NCBI RefSeq assembly: GCF_001571265.1
Contig: NZ_BCTL01000003.1
Span: 40,103 to 104,102 of the forward strand
DNA from: Cedecea neteri NBRC 105707 = ATCC 33855
GTDB taxonomy: Bacteria > Pseudomonadota > Gammaproteobacteria > Enterobacterales > Enterobacteriaceae
Direction of reading: 5' to 3'
Length of the DNA: 64,000 nt
Shown: one piece after another, positions 31,041 to 40,014 of the stretch
Numbering within the stretch: the first letter of the stretch is position 1
How the letters are laid out: each line of letters begins with the position of its first letter
The notes under the pieces: model-generated
Told to the model about the DNA's origin: nothing
Seen by the model: the letters and a program-made list of their open reading frames with translations, nothing else
The model's database searches: none
Position numbers and translations under genes: made by a program

Positions 31041-31835
31041 ATGTTTCTGGTTGACTCACACTGCCATCTCGATGGCCTGGATTATCAATCCCTGCATAAA
31101 AACGTTGATGACGTTCTGGAAAAAGCGGCCTCCAGGGACGTGAAGTTTTGCCTGGCTGTGGCTACTACCCTTGACGGTTATCGGGGAATGCGCGAGCTGG
31201 TGGGGGATCGTGACAACGTGGCCTTCTCGTGTGGCGTACATCCGCTGAACCAGGACGAAGAGTACGACGTGGAAGAGCTTCGTCGCCTTGCCGCCGAACC
31301 TGGCGTTATCGCGATGGGGGAAACAGGTCTGGATTACTTCTATACGCCGGAAACCAAACCGCGCCAGCAAGAGTCATTCCGCAACCATATCCGTATTGGC
31401 CGCGAGCTTAACAAACCGGTGATCGTCCACACCCGTGATGCCCGCGCCGATACGCTGAGCATTCTGCAGGAAGAAAAAGTGACAGAGTGCGGTGGGGTAC
31501 TACACTGTTTCACGGAAGACAGAGAAACGGCGGGGAAACTGTTGGATATGGGGTTTTACATCTCTTTTTCCGGGATAGTTACCTTCCGGAATGCCGAGCA
31601 GCTGCGTGACGCCGCGCGTTATGTCCCGCTGGACAGAATGCTGGTGGAAACGGACTCGCCGTATCTTGCGCCGGTGCCGCATCGCGGTAAAGAAAATCAG
31701 CCGGCCATGACGCGTGATGTTGCCGAATATATGGCCGTATTGAAGGGCGTTTCGCTGGAAGAACTGGCCATCGCTACTACGCAGAACTTTGCTGATTTGT
31801 TCCACATACCCTTGTCCCGCCTGCAATCTCTCTGA
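31041..31835 (+). CDS. ycfH: YcfH, TatD-family metal-dependent hydrolase
   Basis: TIM-barrel hydrolase of the TatD family; nuclease activity is known for relatives, but the role of YcfH is not settled. The product is 264 residues (E. coli 265) from the ATG at 31041 (MFLVDSHCHLDGLDYQ). Metal ligands: HCH at 7-9, Glu in AMGETGLD, His in VIVHTRDA and in VLHCFTED, Asp in VETDSPYLAP. Same operon direction as tmk-holB; terminator after. Confidence 0.95.
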   Translation: MFLVDSHCHLDGLDYQSLHKNVDDVLEKAASRDVKFCLAVATTLDGYRGMRELVGDRDNVAFSCGVHPLNQDEEYDVEELRRLAAEPGVIAMGETGLDYFYTPETKPRQQESFRNHIRIGRELNKPVIVHTRDARADTLSILQEEKVTECGGVLHCFTEDRETAGKLLDMGFYISFSGIVTFRNAEQLRDAARYVPLDRMLVETDSPYLAPVPHRGKENQPAMTRDVAEYMAVLKGVSLEELAIATTQNFADLFHIPLSRLQSL

Positions 31836-31883
31836 AATTCATAGTTATTTTAAAGCTCGTAATTAATAGCCTAAGCGAGTAAA

Positions 31884-31920
31884 GTGCACCGCCATAAAAT
31901 GAGCGGTGCACGCTCGTTTT
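31884..31920 (+). terminator. Terminator after ycfH
   Basis: GTGCACCGC (31884-31892) pairs with GCGGTGCAC (31903-31911), then GCTCGTTTT. The 301-base region from here to ptsG holds only ptsG control sites. Confidence 0.88.
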
Positions 31921-31981
31921 GAACCATTTGTACGCGTGTTATGTAAATTAATGAAAGTTTTTCGCTCGACTGGCTGAGAAA

Positions 31982-31997
31982 CGTGATAGCCGTCAAA
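31982..31997 (+). promoter_or_regulatory. CRP site of ptsG
   Basis: CGTGA-N6-TCAAA, 4/5 in each half of the TGTGA/TCACA consensus, in a stretch that is close to E. coli ptsG. Its centre is about 41 bases before the likely start of transcription (near 32031, from the -10 TACTCT at 32019-32024), the class II activation distance. Confidence 0.8.
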
Positions 31998-32009
31998 CAA
32001 AGTTTTCGT

Positions 32010-32036
32010 TATTTATTTTACTCTGCGTAATAAATA
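32010..32036. promoter_or_regulatory. Mlc operator overlapping the ptsG promoter
   Basis: The region with TTATTTTACTC then TGCGTAATAAATA is near identical to the Mlc operator of E. coli ptsG (Mlc represses until EIIBC-Glc is at work). It overlaps the -10 TACTCT (32019-32024). Confidence 0.75.
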
Positions 32037-32109
32037 AAAGGACACTTAGATGTCCTGTTTATGAACCGGTTCTCCCCCCGGTTCGATGCGTAAATGCGTA
32101 CAAAAAAAG

Positions 32110-32136
32110 CACAAATACTCAGGAGCACTCTCTATT
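32110..32136 (+). promoter_or_regulatory. ptsG ribosome-binding region, likely SgrS pairing site
   Basis: The stretch with ACTCAGGAGCACTCTC just before the ptsG ATG (32137) is conserved with E. coli, where the small RNA SgrS pairs with it under sugar-phosphate stress. GGAG is at 32122-32125. The RNA pairing is inferred from E. coli; sgrS is not in this window. Confidence 0.6.
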
Positions 32137-33570
32137 ATGTTTAAGAATGCATTTGCTAACCTGCAAAAGGTGGGTAAATCGCTGATGCTGCCAGTCTCCG
32201 TACTGCCTATCGCAGGTATCCTGCTGGGCGTCGGGTCTGCAAACTTCAGCTGGCTGCCGGTTGTTGTCTCTCACGTTATGGCGGAAGCGGGCGGTTCAGT
32301 CTTCGCCAACATGCCGCTTATCTTCGCTATCGGTGTGGCGCTGGGCTTCACTAACAACGATGGCGTATCTGCCCTGGCTTCGGTTGTTGCCTATGGCATC
32401 ATGGTGAAAACCATGGCCGTGGTGGCACCTCTGGTCCTGCATCTGCCTGCGGAAGAAATTGCAGCTAAACACCTGGCGGATACCGGCGTGCTTGGCGGTA
32501 TTATCTCCGGTGCAATTGCGGCCTACATGTTCAACCGTTTCTACCGCATCAAGCTGCCTGAGTATCTGGGCTTCTTCGCCGGTAAACGCTTTGTACCGAT
32601 CATCTCCGGTCTGGCGGCTATCTTCACTGGCGTAGTGTTGTCCTTCATCTGGCCACCAATCGGTACCGCTATCCAGACCTTCTCTCAGTGGGCTGCATAC
32701 CAGAACCCGGTTGTTGCCTTCGGTATCTATGGCTTCATCGAGCGCTGCCTGGTACCGTTTGGTCTGCACCATATCTGGAACGTTCCATTCCAGATGCAGA
32801 TCGGTGAATACACCAACGCTGCGGGCCAGGTGTTCCACGGTGACATTCCTCGCTACATGGCAGGCGACCCAACTGCGGGTAAACTGTCCGGTGGCTTCCT
32901 GTTCAAAATGTACGGTCTGCCGGCTGCGGCAATTGCTATCTGGCACTCTGCTAAACCAGAGAACCGTGCAAAAGTGGGCGGGATCATGATCTCCGCGGCA
33001 CTGACTTCGTTCCTGACCGGTATCACCGAGCCAATCGAATTCTCCTTCATGTTCGTGGCACCGATCCTGTACATCATTCACGCCATTCTGGCGGGTCTGG
33101 CATTCCCAATCTGTATTCTGCTGGGTATGCGTGACGGGACGTCCTTCTCTCACGGTCTGATTGACTTCATCGTGCTGAGCGGTAACAGCAGCAAGCTGTG
33201 GCTGTTCCCAATTGTCGGTATCTGCTACGCGATCGTGTACTACACCATCTTCCGCGTACTGATTAAGGCACTGGATCTGAAAACCCCGGGTCGTGAAGAC
33301 GCCACCGCAGAAACCACCGCTGGCGTCACCAGCGAAATGGCACCTGCTCTGGTTAGCGCGTTCGGCGGTAAAGAAAACATCACTAACCTCGACGCTTGTA
33401 TCACCCGTCTGCGCGTTAGCGTGGCCGACGTGGCTAAAGTTGACCAGGCTGGCCTGAAAAAACTGGGCGCAGCAGGTGTGGTTGTCGCAGGTTCCGGCGT
33501 TCAGGCTATTTTCGGCACCAAGTCCGATAACCTGAAAACCGAAATGGATGAGTGGATCCGTAACAACTAA
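32137..33570 (+). CDS. ptsG: PtsG, glucose PTS permease EIICB
   Basis: Takes up and phosphorylates glucose, with phosphate from EIIA-Glc (Crr). The product is 477 residues, as in E. coli. The start is the ATG at 32137 ([20 protein letters not shown]); an upstream in-frame ATG at 32086 does not match. EIIC covers about 1-385, with the GITEPIEF motif near 295; then a linker and EIIB with phosphorylated Cys in [15 protein letters not shown] (Cys421 in E. coli). The promoter carries CRP and Mlc sites. Followed by the duplicated terminator region. Confidence 0.98.
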   Translation: MFKNAFANLQKVGKSLMLPVSVLPIAGILLGVGSANFSWLPVVVSHVMAEAGGSVFANMPLIFAIGVALGFTNNDGVSALASVVAYGIMVKTMAVVAPLVLHLPAEEIAAKHLADTGVLGGIISGAIAAYMFNRFYRIKLPEYLGFFAGKRFVPIISGLAAIFTGVVLSFIWPPIGTAIQTFSQWAAYQNPVVAFGIYGFIERCLVPFGLHHIWNVPFQMQIGEYTNAAGQVFHGDIPRYMAGDPTAGKLSGGFLFKMYGLPAAAIAIWHSAKPENRAKVGGIMISAALTSFLTGITEPIEFSFMFVAPILYIIHAILAGLAFPICILLGMRDGTSFSHGLIDFIVLSGNSSKLWLFPIVGICYAIVYYTIFRVLIKALDLKTPGREDATAETTAGVTSEMAPALVSAFGGKENITNLDACITRLRVSVADVAKVDQAGLKKLGAAGVVVAGSGVQAIFGTKSDNLKTEMDEWIRNN

Positions 33571-33589
33571 GTTTGTTCGGGGAGCGATA

Positions 33590-33626
33590 AGGGAGGCGAA
33601 AGCCTCCCTTTTTTGTTGCTGACAAA
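33590..33626 (+). repeat. Terminator repeat, copy 1 (ptsG terminator)
   Basis: GGGAGGC, loop GAAA, GCCTCCC, then six T: a strong rho-independent terminator 20 bases past the ptsG stop. The 37-bp unit, including the following GTTGCTGACAAA, is identical to the copy at 33751-33787. Confidence 0.95.
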
Positions 33627-33750
33627 GAGGGAAAAAGCGTGGTTTTTCCCTCTTTGTGGTTATCAGCCGAAAATCAACGCATTGATTTTCCGGTTTTTTA
33701 ACAAGCCGTCTGGTATTTCTTCTTTCGACGGCGGGTTGTCAGTCGCCCGG

Positions 33751-33787
33751 AGGGAGGCGAAAGCCTCCCTTTTTTGTTGCTGACAAA
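33751..33787 (+). repeat. Terminator repeat, copy 2
   Basis: Identical to 33590-33626 over 37 bases, 161 bases downstream, same orientation, same GAAA loop and T-run. Able to act as a second terminator before hinT. Confidence 0.95.
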
Positions 33788-33902
33788 AGACGAATTTGTT
33801 TTAAAGGCCAGCACTTAACGAAAGAAAAGCGCGCAGAAGGTTGAGTCAATTGAGCGCCTCGCTCATACTCCCAACACCGTTTTCTCCTTCAAGGAACAGC
33901 TC

Positions 33903-34259
33903 ATGGCCGAAGAAACTATTTTCAGTAAAATTATTCGTCGTGAAATTCCGGCGGATGTGGTGTACCAGGATGAACTGGTCACCGCGTTTCGTGATATTTC
34001 CCCTCAGGCACCGACCCACATCCTCATCATTCCAAATGTGCTTATTCCTACCGCCAATGACGTAAAAGCTGAACACGAGCTTGCGCTGGGGCGCATGATG
34101 ACCGTTGCAGCTAAAATTGCAGAACAGGAAGGCATCGCCGCTGACGGCTACCGCCTGATCGTGAACTGCAACCGTCACGGTGGGCAGGAGGTGTACCATA
34201 TTCACATGCACCTGCTTGGTGGCCGTCCGCTTGGCCCAATGCTGGCGCATAAGGACTGA
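33903..34259 (+). CDS. hinT: HinT, purine nucleoside phosphoramidase
   Basis: HIT-family hydrolase of adenosine 5'-phosphoramidates. The product is 118 residues (E. coli 119) with the histidine triad HIHMH in [17 protein letters not shown] near residues 99-113. First gene of a run with ycfL, lpoB, thiK, nagZ, ycfP; spacing to ycfL is four bases. Confidence 0.97.
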   Translation: MAEETIFSKIIRREIPADVVYQDELVTAFRDISPQAPTHILIIPNVLIPTANDVKAEHELALGRMMTVAAKIAEQEGIAADGYRLIVNCNRHGGQEVYHIHMHLLGGRPLGPMLAHKD

Positions 34260-34263
34260 TCCT

Positions 34264-34647
34264 ATGTCGCGCTTTTCCCTGAGTCTGTTAGCGATGCTGC
34301 TGGTGGCGGGCTGTAGCTCTCGCCCTGCCATTCCGGTGAACAACGACCAAACCCTGGTCATGGAATCTGCGGTGTTGGCGGCCGGGATTAGCGCGGAAAA
34401 ACCGGATATCTCTCAGCGCAACGGTGCCACGGTGGCCGAATCATCGCTGTATAATGAGCAGCATAAGCCGGTCACGCTGTACTACCGTTTCTACTGGTAC
34501 GATGCAAAAGGGCTGGAAATCCACCCGCTTGAAAAAGTGCGTACCGTTACCCTCCCGGGGCAGTCTTCGCAGCGCATTGACTCGACTGCAGCCTGGCCGG
34601 GAGCCAAAAAAGTACGTCTTTCTCTCTCTGTAAGGAGCGAATTTTGA
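34264..34647 (+). CDS. ycfL: YcfL, outer-membrane lipoprotein of unknown function
   Basis: The product is 127 residues (E. coli 125), from ATG 34264 (MSRFSLSLLAMLLVAGCSSR). Signal peptide with lipobox LVAGC, Cys at residue 17, SS after it, so outer-membrane sorting is expected. The rest is a DUF1425 domain (PVTLYYRFYWYDAKGLEI). Function unknown. Stop overlaps the lpoB TTG start by four bases. Confidence 0.94.
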   Translation: MSRFSLSLLAMLLVAGCSSRPAIPVNNDQTLVMESAVLAAGISAEKPDISQRNGATVAESSLYNEQHKPVTLYYRFYWYDAKGLEIHPLEKVRTVTLPGQSSQRIDSTAAWPGAKKVRLSLSVRSEF

Positions 34648-35285
34648 TTAGGGGACTTCATCGTTATCTGGCCGTCACCGCGGTGGCGCTGATCCTGACC
34701 GGGTGTATTAATCGTGGCGAACAGCCTGCCCCGGTAGAAGAGGCTAAACCTGGCGTAGAGCAACCTGCACAGCCGGAACCTACCGTGCCAACGGTACCGA
34801 CCGTGCCGACGCAGCCTGGCCCTGTTGAACAACCAGAGCCCACTATTCCGGCTCAGCCTAAGGTTCGCACCTACGACTGGAACAGCGCCATGCAGCCCAT
34901 GGTTGGTAAAATGCTGCAGGCTGATGGCGTGACGCCGGGTAGCGTGTTGCTGGTGGACAGCGTCAACAACCGCACCAACGGCAGCCTGCAAACCAGCAGC
35001 GCGACGGAAGCCTTACGCGGTGCGCTGGCCAACAACAACAAGTTTACGCTGGTCTCTGCGCAACAGCTCTCAATGGCTAAACAGCAGCTTGGGCTTTCTC
35101 CGCAGGACAGCTTAGGCTCGCGAAGCAAGGCTATGGGCATTGCGCGTAACACCGGCGCCCAGTACGTGCTTTACACCAACGCCAGCGGCAACGTGAACAC
35201 GCCAACGCTGAAAATGCAGCTGATGCTGGTGCAAACCGGCGAAATCATTTGGTCGGGTAGCGGTGCTGTTCAGCAAACCAACTAA
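34644..35285 (+). CDS. lpoB: LpoB, lipoprotein activator of PBP1B
   Basis: Outer-membrane lipoprotein that reaches through the peptidoglycan to activate PBP1B (MrcB). The product is 213 residues, as in E. coli, from a TTG start at 34644 with GGAG six bases upstream. Lipobox LTGC (Cys at residue 21). Then a long disordered Pro-rich linker (about 25-75, several VPT repeats) and the globular domain (YDWNSAMQPMVGKML onward). Overlaps ycfL and thiK. Confidence 0.96.
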   Translation: MIRGLHRYLAVTAVALILTGCINRGEQPAPVEEAKPGVEQPAQPEPTVPTVPTVPTQPGPVEQPEPTIPAQPKVRTYDWNSAMQPMVGKMLQADGVTPGSVLLVDSVNNRTNGSLQTSSATEALRGALANNNKFTLVSAQQLSMAKQQLGLSPQDSLGSRSKAMGIARNTGAQYVLYTNASGNVNTPTLKMQLMLVQTGEIIWSGSGAVQQTN

Positions 35286-36123
35286 AGCATCGCTCGATGC
35301 AGTAGTGACTCGATATCTTCCGGCGGCTCAGGCCGCCGGTTGTGTTTCTGCCCTTGAGGGGCTGAGCGGGACAAGTTATCGCGTGGAGACGGTGGCAGGC
35401 AGCTTTACGGCAAGAAAGCTGCCCGAACAGCGCTTGCCGGGGATTTCCCTTCGACGGCATCATCGCGCGCTCAGGCAGTTGCCTGCCGGCATCGCACCCG
35501 AGCCCTGGTGTCTGGCGGAAGGCTGGCTGTTTACCCGCTGGCTTGACGGCGAGGTTTTGCCGAACCTGGCCCCGCTCACTGAATTAACGGGCTTATTGTA
35601 TTATCTTCACCGGCAGCCGCGCTTTGGCTGGCGGATAAGTCTGGTCCCGCTGCTTGAGTTTTACTGGCAGGAAAGCGACCCAAACAGGCGAACTCTGGCC
35701 TGGCTGCGTGAATTAAAGCGTCTGAAGCGCGGCAAGGAGCCCCGGCCTCTTCGGCTGGCACCTCTACATATGGATGTTCACGCGGGGAATCTGGTGCGGC
35801 AACCGGGTAATCGCCTGGGGCTCATCGACTGGGAGTACGCCGGGGATGGCGATATTGCGCTGGAGCTGGCCGCCGTGCTGGCTGCGAACGCAGTCGACGG
35901 TGAAGCGCTGCTGGCTCTGTATGCTGCCCGCTCTTCACTCAGCGTCGCTGCCCTTCGTCGCCAGGTTGCGCGCTGGCGACCGTGGATAACGTTACTTATG
36001 GCGTCCTGGTATGAATGCCGCTGGCGGCAAACCGGGGAGCAACATTTTATTACGCTGGCAGACGACGCATGGCGCGCGCTGCGGGCGAGCAAACATCAGG
36101 AGAGAGTACTTTGGGCCCAGTAA
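35263..36123 (+). CDS. thiK: ThiK, thiamine kinase
   Basis: Aminoglycoside-phosphotransferase-like kinase that phosphorylates thiamine for salvage. The product is 286 residues (E. coli 274), GTG start at 35263, 23 bases inside the end of lpoB. Catalytic loop HMDVHAGNL and metal motif [17 protein letters not shown] are clear. The C-terminal ~15 residues overlap the start of nagZ. The N-terminal third is less like E. coli than the rest. Confidence 0.93.
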   Translation: MLFSKPTKASLDAVVTRYLPAAQAAGCVSALEGLSGTSYRVETVAGSFTARKLPEQRLPGISLRRHHRALRQLPAGIAPEPWCLAEGWLFTRWLDGEVLPNLAPLTELTGLLYYLHRQPRFGWRISLVPLLEFYWQESDPNRRTLAWLRELKRLKRGKEPRPLRLAPLHMDVHAGNLVRQPGNRLGLIDWEYAGDGDIALELAAVLAANAVDGEALLALYAARSSLSVAALRRQVARWRPWITLLMASWYECRWRQTGEQHFITLADDAWRALRASKHQERVLWAQ

Positions 36124-37136
36124 TGTTGGATGTGGCCGGCTTCGAGCTGGATGCTGAAGAGCGTGAAATTTTGCAGCACCCGCTGGTAGGTGGTTTGATT
36201 CTTTTTACCCGCAACTACCACGATCCGGAACAGCTTCGTGAGCTGGTGCGCCAGATCCGTGAAGCTTCACGCAATCGTCTGGTTGTGGCCGTCGATCAGG
36301 AAGGCGGGCGCGTGCAGCGCTTCCGGGAAGGGTTCACTCGCCTGCCAGCCGCACAATCTTTTGCCGCACTTCGCGGCCTGGAAGAGGGCGGCAAGCTGGC
36401 GGCAGAGGCTGGTTGGCTAATGGCGAGCGAAATGATCGCCATGGATATCGACATCAGCTTCGCGCCGGTGCTGGATATCGGGCATATCAGCGCGGCGATT
36501 GGCGAGCGCTCTTACCATGAAGATCCGTCCAAAGCGCTGGCGATGGCAACCCGTTTTATCGACGGGATGCATGCTGCTGGCATGAAAACCACCGGCAAAC
36601 ACTTCCCGGGGCACGGCGCGGTTACGGCAGATTCCCACAAAGAAACGCCGCACGACCCACGGCCTAAAGCGGAAATCCGCGAGCATGACATGCGCATTTT
36701 TGCCTCGCTGATTAGCGAGAACAAGCTGGATGCCATTATGCCTGCCCACGTTATCTACGATGAAGTTGACCCGCGTCCCGCGAGCGGCTCTGAGTATTGG
36801 CTGAAAACGGTCCTGCGCGGAGAGCTGGGCTTTAACGGGGTGATTTTCTCCGACGATTTGTCGATGGAAGGCGCGGCTATCATGGGCAGCTACGCCGAAC
36901 GCGGCCAGGCATCGCTGGATGCGGGTTGCGATATGATCCTCGTCTGTAATAATCGTAAAGGGGCGGTGAGCGTGTTGGATAACCTGTCGCCGGTCAAAGC
37001 AGAGCGTGTTACAGGTTTGTATCATAAAGGTTCATTTACCCGCCAGGAGCTGCGTTCATCCGATCGCTGGAAGCAGGTGAACCAGCAGCTGGAAGCGCTG
37101 CACGAACAGTGGCAGGCTCAGAAGGCGGGCGTCTAA
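36111..37136 (+). CDS. nagZ: NagZ, beta-N-acetylglucosaminidase
   Basis: Cytosolic glycoside hydrolase family 3 enzyme that cleaves GlcNAc from anhydro-muropeptides; its products also signal AmpC induction. The product is 341 residues, as in E. coli, from the TTG at 36111 ([20 protein letters not shown]), with CAGGAGAG upstream and 13 bases of overlap with thiK. The motif [20 protein letters not shown] holds the general acid/base His and Asp; nucleophile Asp in [13 protein letters not shown]. Confidence 0.96.
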   Translation: MGPVMLDVAGFELDAEEREILQHPLVGGLILFTRNYHDPEQLRELVRQIREASRNRLVVAVDQEGGRVQRFREGFTRLPAAQSFAALRGLEEGGKLAAEAGWLMASEMIAMDIDISFAPVLDIGHISAAIGERSYHEDPSKALAMATRFIDGMHAAGMKTTGKHFPGHGAVTADSHKETPHDPRPKAEIREHDMRIFASLISENKLDAIMPAHVIYDEVDPRPASGSEYWLKTVLRGELGFNGVIFSDDLSMEGAAIMGSYAERGQASLDAGCDMILVCNNRKGAVSVLDNLSPVKAERVTGLYHKGSFTRQELRSSDRWKQVNQQLEALHEQWQAQKAGV

Positions 37137-37157
37137 TATTCAGGTCGTGAGGGTGCA

Positions 37158-37700
37158 ATGATTATCTATTTACACGGTTTTGACTCAAACAGTCCCGGTA
37201 ACCATGAAAAAGTGCTGCAGCTTCAGTTTATCGATCCCGACGTGAGGCTCATCAGCTACAGCACGCTGCATCCGAAGCACGACATGCAGCATCTGCTGAA
37301 AGAAGTCGACAAGATGCAGCAGCTCACCGACGACGAACGGCCGCTGATTTGCGGCGTGGGGCTGGGCGGATTCTGGGCGGAACGTATCGGTTTTCTCTGC
37401 GATATGCGGCAGGTCATCTTCAACCCGAACCTTTACCCCCATGAAAACATGGAAGGGAAAATCAACAGGCCGGAAGAGTACGCCGATATCACCACCAAGT
37501 GCGTGCAGAACTTCCGCGAGAAGAACCGCGATCGCTGCCTGGCTATCCTCTCCCGCAACGACGAAGCGCTGGACAACCGTCGCACGGCAGAAGCGCTGCA
37601 TCACTATTACGAAATCGTCTGGGACGAGCAGCAGACGCATAAATTCAAAAATATTTCCACGCATCTACAGCGTATTAAGGCCTTTAAAACTTTGGGCTGA
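37158..37700 (+). CDS. ycfP: YcfP, esterase-like protein
   Basis: UPF0227 family, alpha/beta-hydrolase fold. The product is 180 residues, as in E. coli, beginning [26 protein letters not shown] is the oxyanion-side motif, but the nucleophile elbow reads [10 protein letters not shown], with Gly where a Ser is usual, as in E. coli YcfP; catalytic activity is therefore doubtful. Last gene of the hinT-to-ycfP run; terminator after. Confidence 0.95.
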   Translation: MIIYLHGFDSNSPGNHEKVLQLQFIDPDVRLISYSTLHPKHDMQHLLKEVDKMQQLTDDERPLICGVGLGGFWAERIGFLCDMRQVIFNPNLYPHENMEGKINRPEEYADITTKCVQNFREKNRDRCLAILSRNDEALDNRRTAEALHHYYEIVWDEQQTHKFKNISTHLQRIKAFKTLG

Positions 37701-37721
37701 TTTTTCCCGCGCACTAAAACA

Positions 37722-37747
37722 GGCCAGCCTCGTGCTGGCCTTTTGTT
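37722..37747 (+). terminator. Terminator after ycfP
   Basis: GGCCAGC (37722-37728) pairs with GCTGGCC (37734-37740), five-base loop, then TTTTGTTT. Confidence 0.92.
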
Positions 37748-37766
37748 TATCTTTTCGGCATAAAAA

Positions 37767-37780
37767 TTGATGTATATCAA
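37767..37780. promoter_or_regulatory. FNR site upstream of ndh
   Basis: TTGATGTATATCAA, a perfect TTGAT-N4-ATCAA FNR box, 134 bases before the ndh start codon. In E. coli FNR represses ndh anaerobically from two such sites. A second box was looked for nearer the gene and not found with confidence. Confidence 0.85.
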
Positions 37781-37914
37781 TTTTGGTATGACCAATGCAC
37801 CCTTCATGTTATTCTCGATAAAGTTAAGCGTTAAACGTGCAGTAACCCTTTGTTAATTAAAGGCTATTTAGATAACTTTTAATTAACAATTGGTTAATAT
37901 TTTAGGGGGTCAAG

Positions 37915-39219
37915 TTGACTACACCATTGAAAAAAATAGTGATTGTCGGCGGTGGGGCTGGTGGTCTGGAGCTGGCGACTCAGCTGGGTAAAAAACTGGG
38001 TCGCGGCAAAAAAGCCAAAATCACCCTGGTAGACCGTAACCACAGCCACCTGTGGAAGCCGCTACTGCATGAAGTGGCGACCGGTTCGCTGGATGAGGGC
38101 GTGGACGCACTGAGCTACCTGGCGCACGCGCGCAACCACAATTTCCAGTTCCAGCTGGGCTCCGTGGTGGACATCAACCGTGAAAGTAAAACGCTGACCA
38201 TCGCCGAGCTGCGCGATGAGAAGGGCGAGCTGCTGGTCCCTGAGCGCAAACTGCCTTATGACACGCTGGTGATGGCGCTGGGGAGTACCTCCAACGACTT
38301 CAACACCCCGGGCGTAAAAGAAAACTGCATCTTCCTCGACAACCCGCACCAGGCGCGTCGTTTCCATTCTGAGATGCTGAATCTGTTCCTGAAGTACTCC
38401 TCAAACCTCGGCGCGAGCGGCAAAGTTAACATCGCTATCGTCGGCGGTGGTGCGACGGGCGTTGAGCTGTCCGCTGAGCTGCATAACGCCGTGAAACAGC
38501 TGCACAGCTACGGCTACAAAGGGCTGACCAACGAAGCGCTGAACGTCACGCTGGTGGAAGCCGGGGAGCGTATTCTGCCTGCGTTGCCGCCGCGTATTTC
38601 CGCCGCCGCGCACAGCGAGCTGACCAAGCTTGGCGTTCGCGTGCTGACGCAAACCATGGTCACCAGCGCCGAAGCGCATGGCCTGAACACCAAAGACGGC
38701 GAGTTTATCGAAGCGGATCTGATGGTCTGGGCGGCGGGGATTAAAGCGCCAGACTTCATGAAAGACATCGGTGGTCTTGAGACTAACCGCATTAACCAGC
38801 TGGTGGTTGAGCCGACGCTGCAGACCACGCGCGACCCGGATATCTACGCTATTGGCGACTGTGCTTCCTGCGCTCGTCCTGAAGGTGGCTTTGTACCGCC
38901 GCGCGCTCAGGCCGCGCACCAGATGGCTTCCCGCGCATTGACCAATATTCTGGCGCAGATGAAAGGCCAGCCGCTGAAAGCCTACAGCTACAAAGATCAC
39001 GGCTCGCTGGTTTCGCTGTCTAAATTCTCCACCGTCGGCAGCCTGATGGGTAACCTGATGCGCGGCTCGATGATGGTAGAAGGTCGTATCGCCCGCTTCG
39101 TGTACATCTCCCTGTACCGTATGCACCAGATTGCGCTGCACGGCTACTTCAAAACCGGCCTGATGATGCTGGTGGGCAGCATCAACCGGGTGATCCGCCC
39201 GCGCCTGAAGCTGCACTAA
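37915..39219 (+). CDS. ndh: Ndh, type II NADH dehydrogenase
   Basis: Membrane-bound, non-proton-pumping NADH:quinone oxidoreductase with FAD. The product is 434 residues, as in E. coli, from a TTG start (also used by E. coli ndh), preceded by AGGGGGT. FAD motif [13 protein letters not shown] at 9-21, NADH motif [14 protein letters not shown] near 174-187, and YAIGDCASC for FAD. The C-terminus is an amphipathic membrane anchor. Monocistronic. Confidence 0.97.
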   Translation: MTTPLKKIVIVGGGAGGLELATQLGKKLGRGKKAKITLVDRNHSHLWKPLLHEVATGSLDEGVDALSYLAHARNHNFQFQLGSVVDINRESKTLTIAELRDEKGELLVPERKLPYDTLVMALGSTSNDFNTPGVKENCIFLDNPHQARRFHSEMLNLFLKYSSNLGASGKVNIAIVGGGATGVELSAELHNAVKQLHSYGYKGLTNEALNVTLVEAGERILPALPPRISAAAHSELTKLGVRVLTQTMVTSAEAHGLNTKDGEFIEADLMVWAAGIKAPDFMKDIGGLETNRINQLVVEPTLQTTRDPDIYAIGDCASCARPEGGFVPPRAQAAHQMASRALTNILAQMKGQPLKAYSYKDHGSLVSLSKFSTVGSLMGNLMRGSMMVEGRIARFVYISLYRMHQIALHGYFKTGLMMLVGSINRVIRPRLKLH

Positions 39220-39237
39220 GTTCTCTCTTTCTTCCGC

Positions 39238-39263
39238 AACCCGGCCACCGTGCCGGGTTTTTT
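39238..39263 (+). terminator. Terminator after ndh
   Basis: AACCCGGC (39238-39245) pairs with GCCGGGTT (39252-39259), loop of six, then TTTT. Confidence 0.9.
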
Positions 39264-39432
39264 ATTGCCCGCAAGCAGCATAAAACTCGGCATATTCCTA
39301 AGTGGTGGCTCAGAGTTGTCTTAAACACGTCTTATCACCACACAATCCCGCACTTTTGATCCGTTGTCTGATTTCTCAAAGCTGTCACCGCAGTGCAAAA
39401 TTAGGTTAACAACAAGGTCAGGAGGATGTCCT

Positions 39433-39969
39433 GTGAATAAATCAATGTTAGCGGGTATTGGTATTGGCGTGGCCGCTGCGCTGGGCGTGGCTGCGGTAGC
39501 CAGTTTGAATGTGTTTGACCGTGGTCCCCAGTATGCACAGGTAGTGTCAGCGACGCCAATCAAGGAAACGGTAAAAACGCCGCGTCAGGAGTGCCGAAAC
39601 GTGGCCGTGACGCACCGTAAACCGGTTCAGGATGAGAACCGTATTTTGGGTTCTGCCCTGGGCGCGGTGGCCGGTGGCGTACTGGGCCATCAGTTTGGCG
39701 GTGGTCGCGGGAAAGATGTTGCCACGGTTGTCGGGGCGCTCGGCGGCGGTTATGCCGGGAACCAGGTGCAGGGCGCGATGCAGGAGGGGGATACTTATAC
39801 CACCTCCCAGCAGCGCTGTAAGACCGTGTATGACAAATCAGAAAAAATGCTCGGCTATGATGTGACCTACAAAATTGGCGATCAGCAGGGCAAAATCCGC
39901 ATGGATAAAGACCCCGGCACTCAGATCCCTTTGGACAACAAAGGGCAGCTGGTGCTGAACAAAGCCTGA
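39433..39969 (+). CDS. ycfJ: YcfJ, glycine-zipper protein
   Basis: Probable envelope protein with a glycine-zipper 2TM domain (17-kDa-antigen type). The product is 178 residues (E. coli 179), from GTG 39433 with AGGAGG seven bases upstream; the longer ATG at 39364 is not used in the family. N-terminal hydrophobic segment (MLAGIGIGVAAALGVAAVAS), then the Gly-rich zipper (LGAVAGGVLGHQFGGGRGKD, and ALGGGYAGNQVQG). Two Cys (QECRN, QRCKTV). Function unknown; in K-12 it is followed directly by comR, here by an 11.7-kb insertion. Confidence 0.93.
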   Translation: MNKSMLAGIGIGVAAALGVAAVASLNVFDRGPQYAQVVSATPIKETVKTPRQECRNVAVTHRKPVQDENRILGSALGAVAGGVLGHQFGGGRGKDVATVVGALGGGYAGNQVQGAMQEGDTYTTSQQRCKTVYDKSEKMLGYDVTYKIGDQQGKIRMDKDPGTQIPLDNKGQLVLNKA

Positions 39970-39984
39970 TATCCAGCCTCAAAG

Positions 39985-40012
39985 AAAACCCGCCATCCGG
40001 CGGGTTTTGCGT
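39985..40012. terminator. Bidirectional terminator, ycfJ / oxidoreductase
   Basis: AAAACCCGCC (39985-39994) pairs with GGCGGGTTTT (39999-40008), loop ATCC. It lies between convergent genes and marks the left border of the accessory block. Confidence 0.92.
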
Positions 40013-40014
40013 TT

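Larger units (their letters stand above)
33571..33902 (+). other. ptsG-hinT spacer with repeated terminators; fhuE absent
   Basis: A 332-base gene-free stretch. It holds two copies of a 37-bp terminator-containing sequence (33590-33626 and 33751-33787, identical), a 13-bp perfect inverted repeat (33624-33636 with 33643-33655), and an 8-bp one (33670-33677 with 33682-33689). In E. coli fhuE lies here, convergent with ptsG; no trace of it is readable. The last ~60 bases should carry the hinT promoter, not identified. Confidence 0.85.

Noticed and set aside
33590..33787. CRISPR-like array because of the repeated 37-bp unit
   Set aside because: Only two copies, spacer of 124 bases, and the unit is a plain rho-independent terminator; no cas genes.
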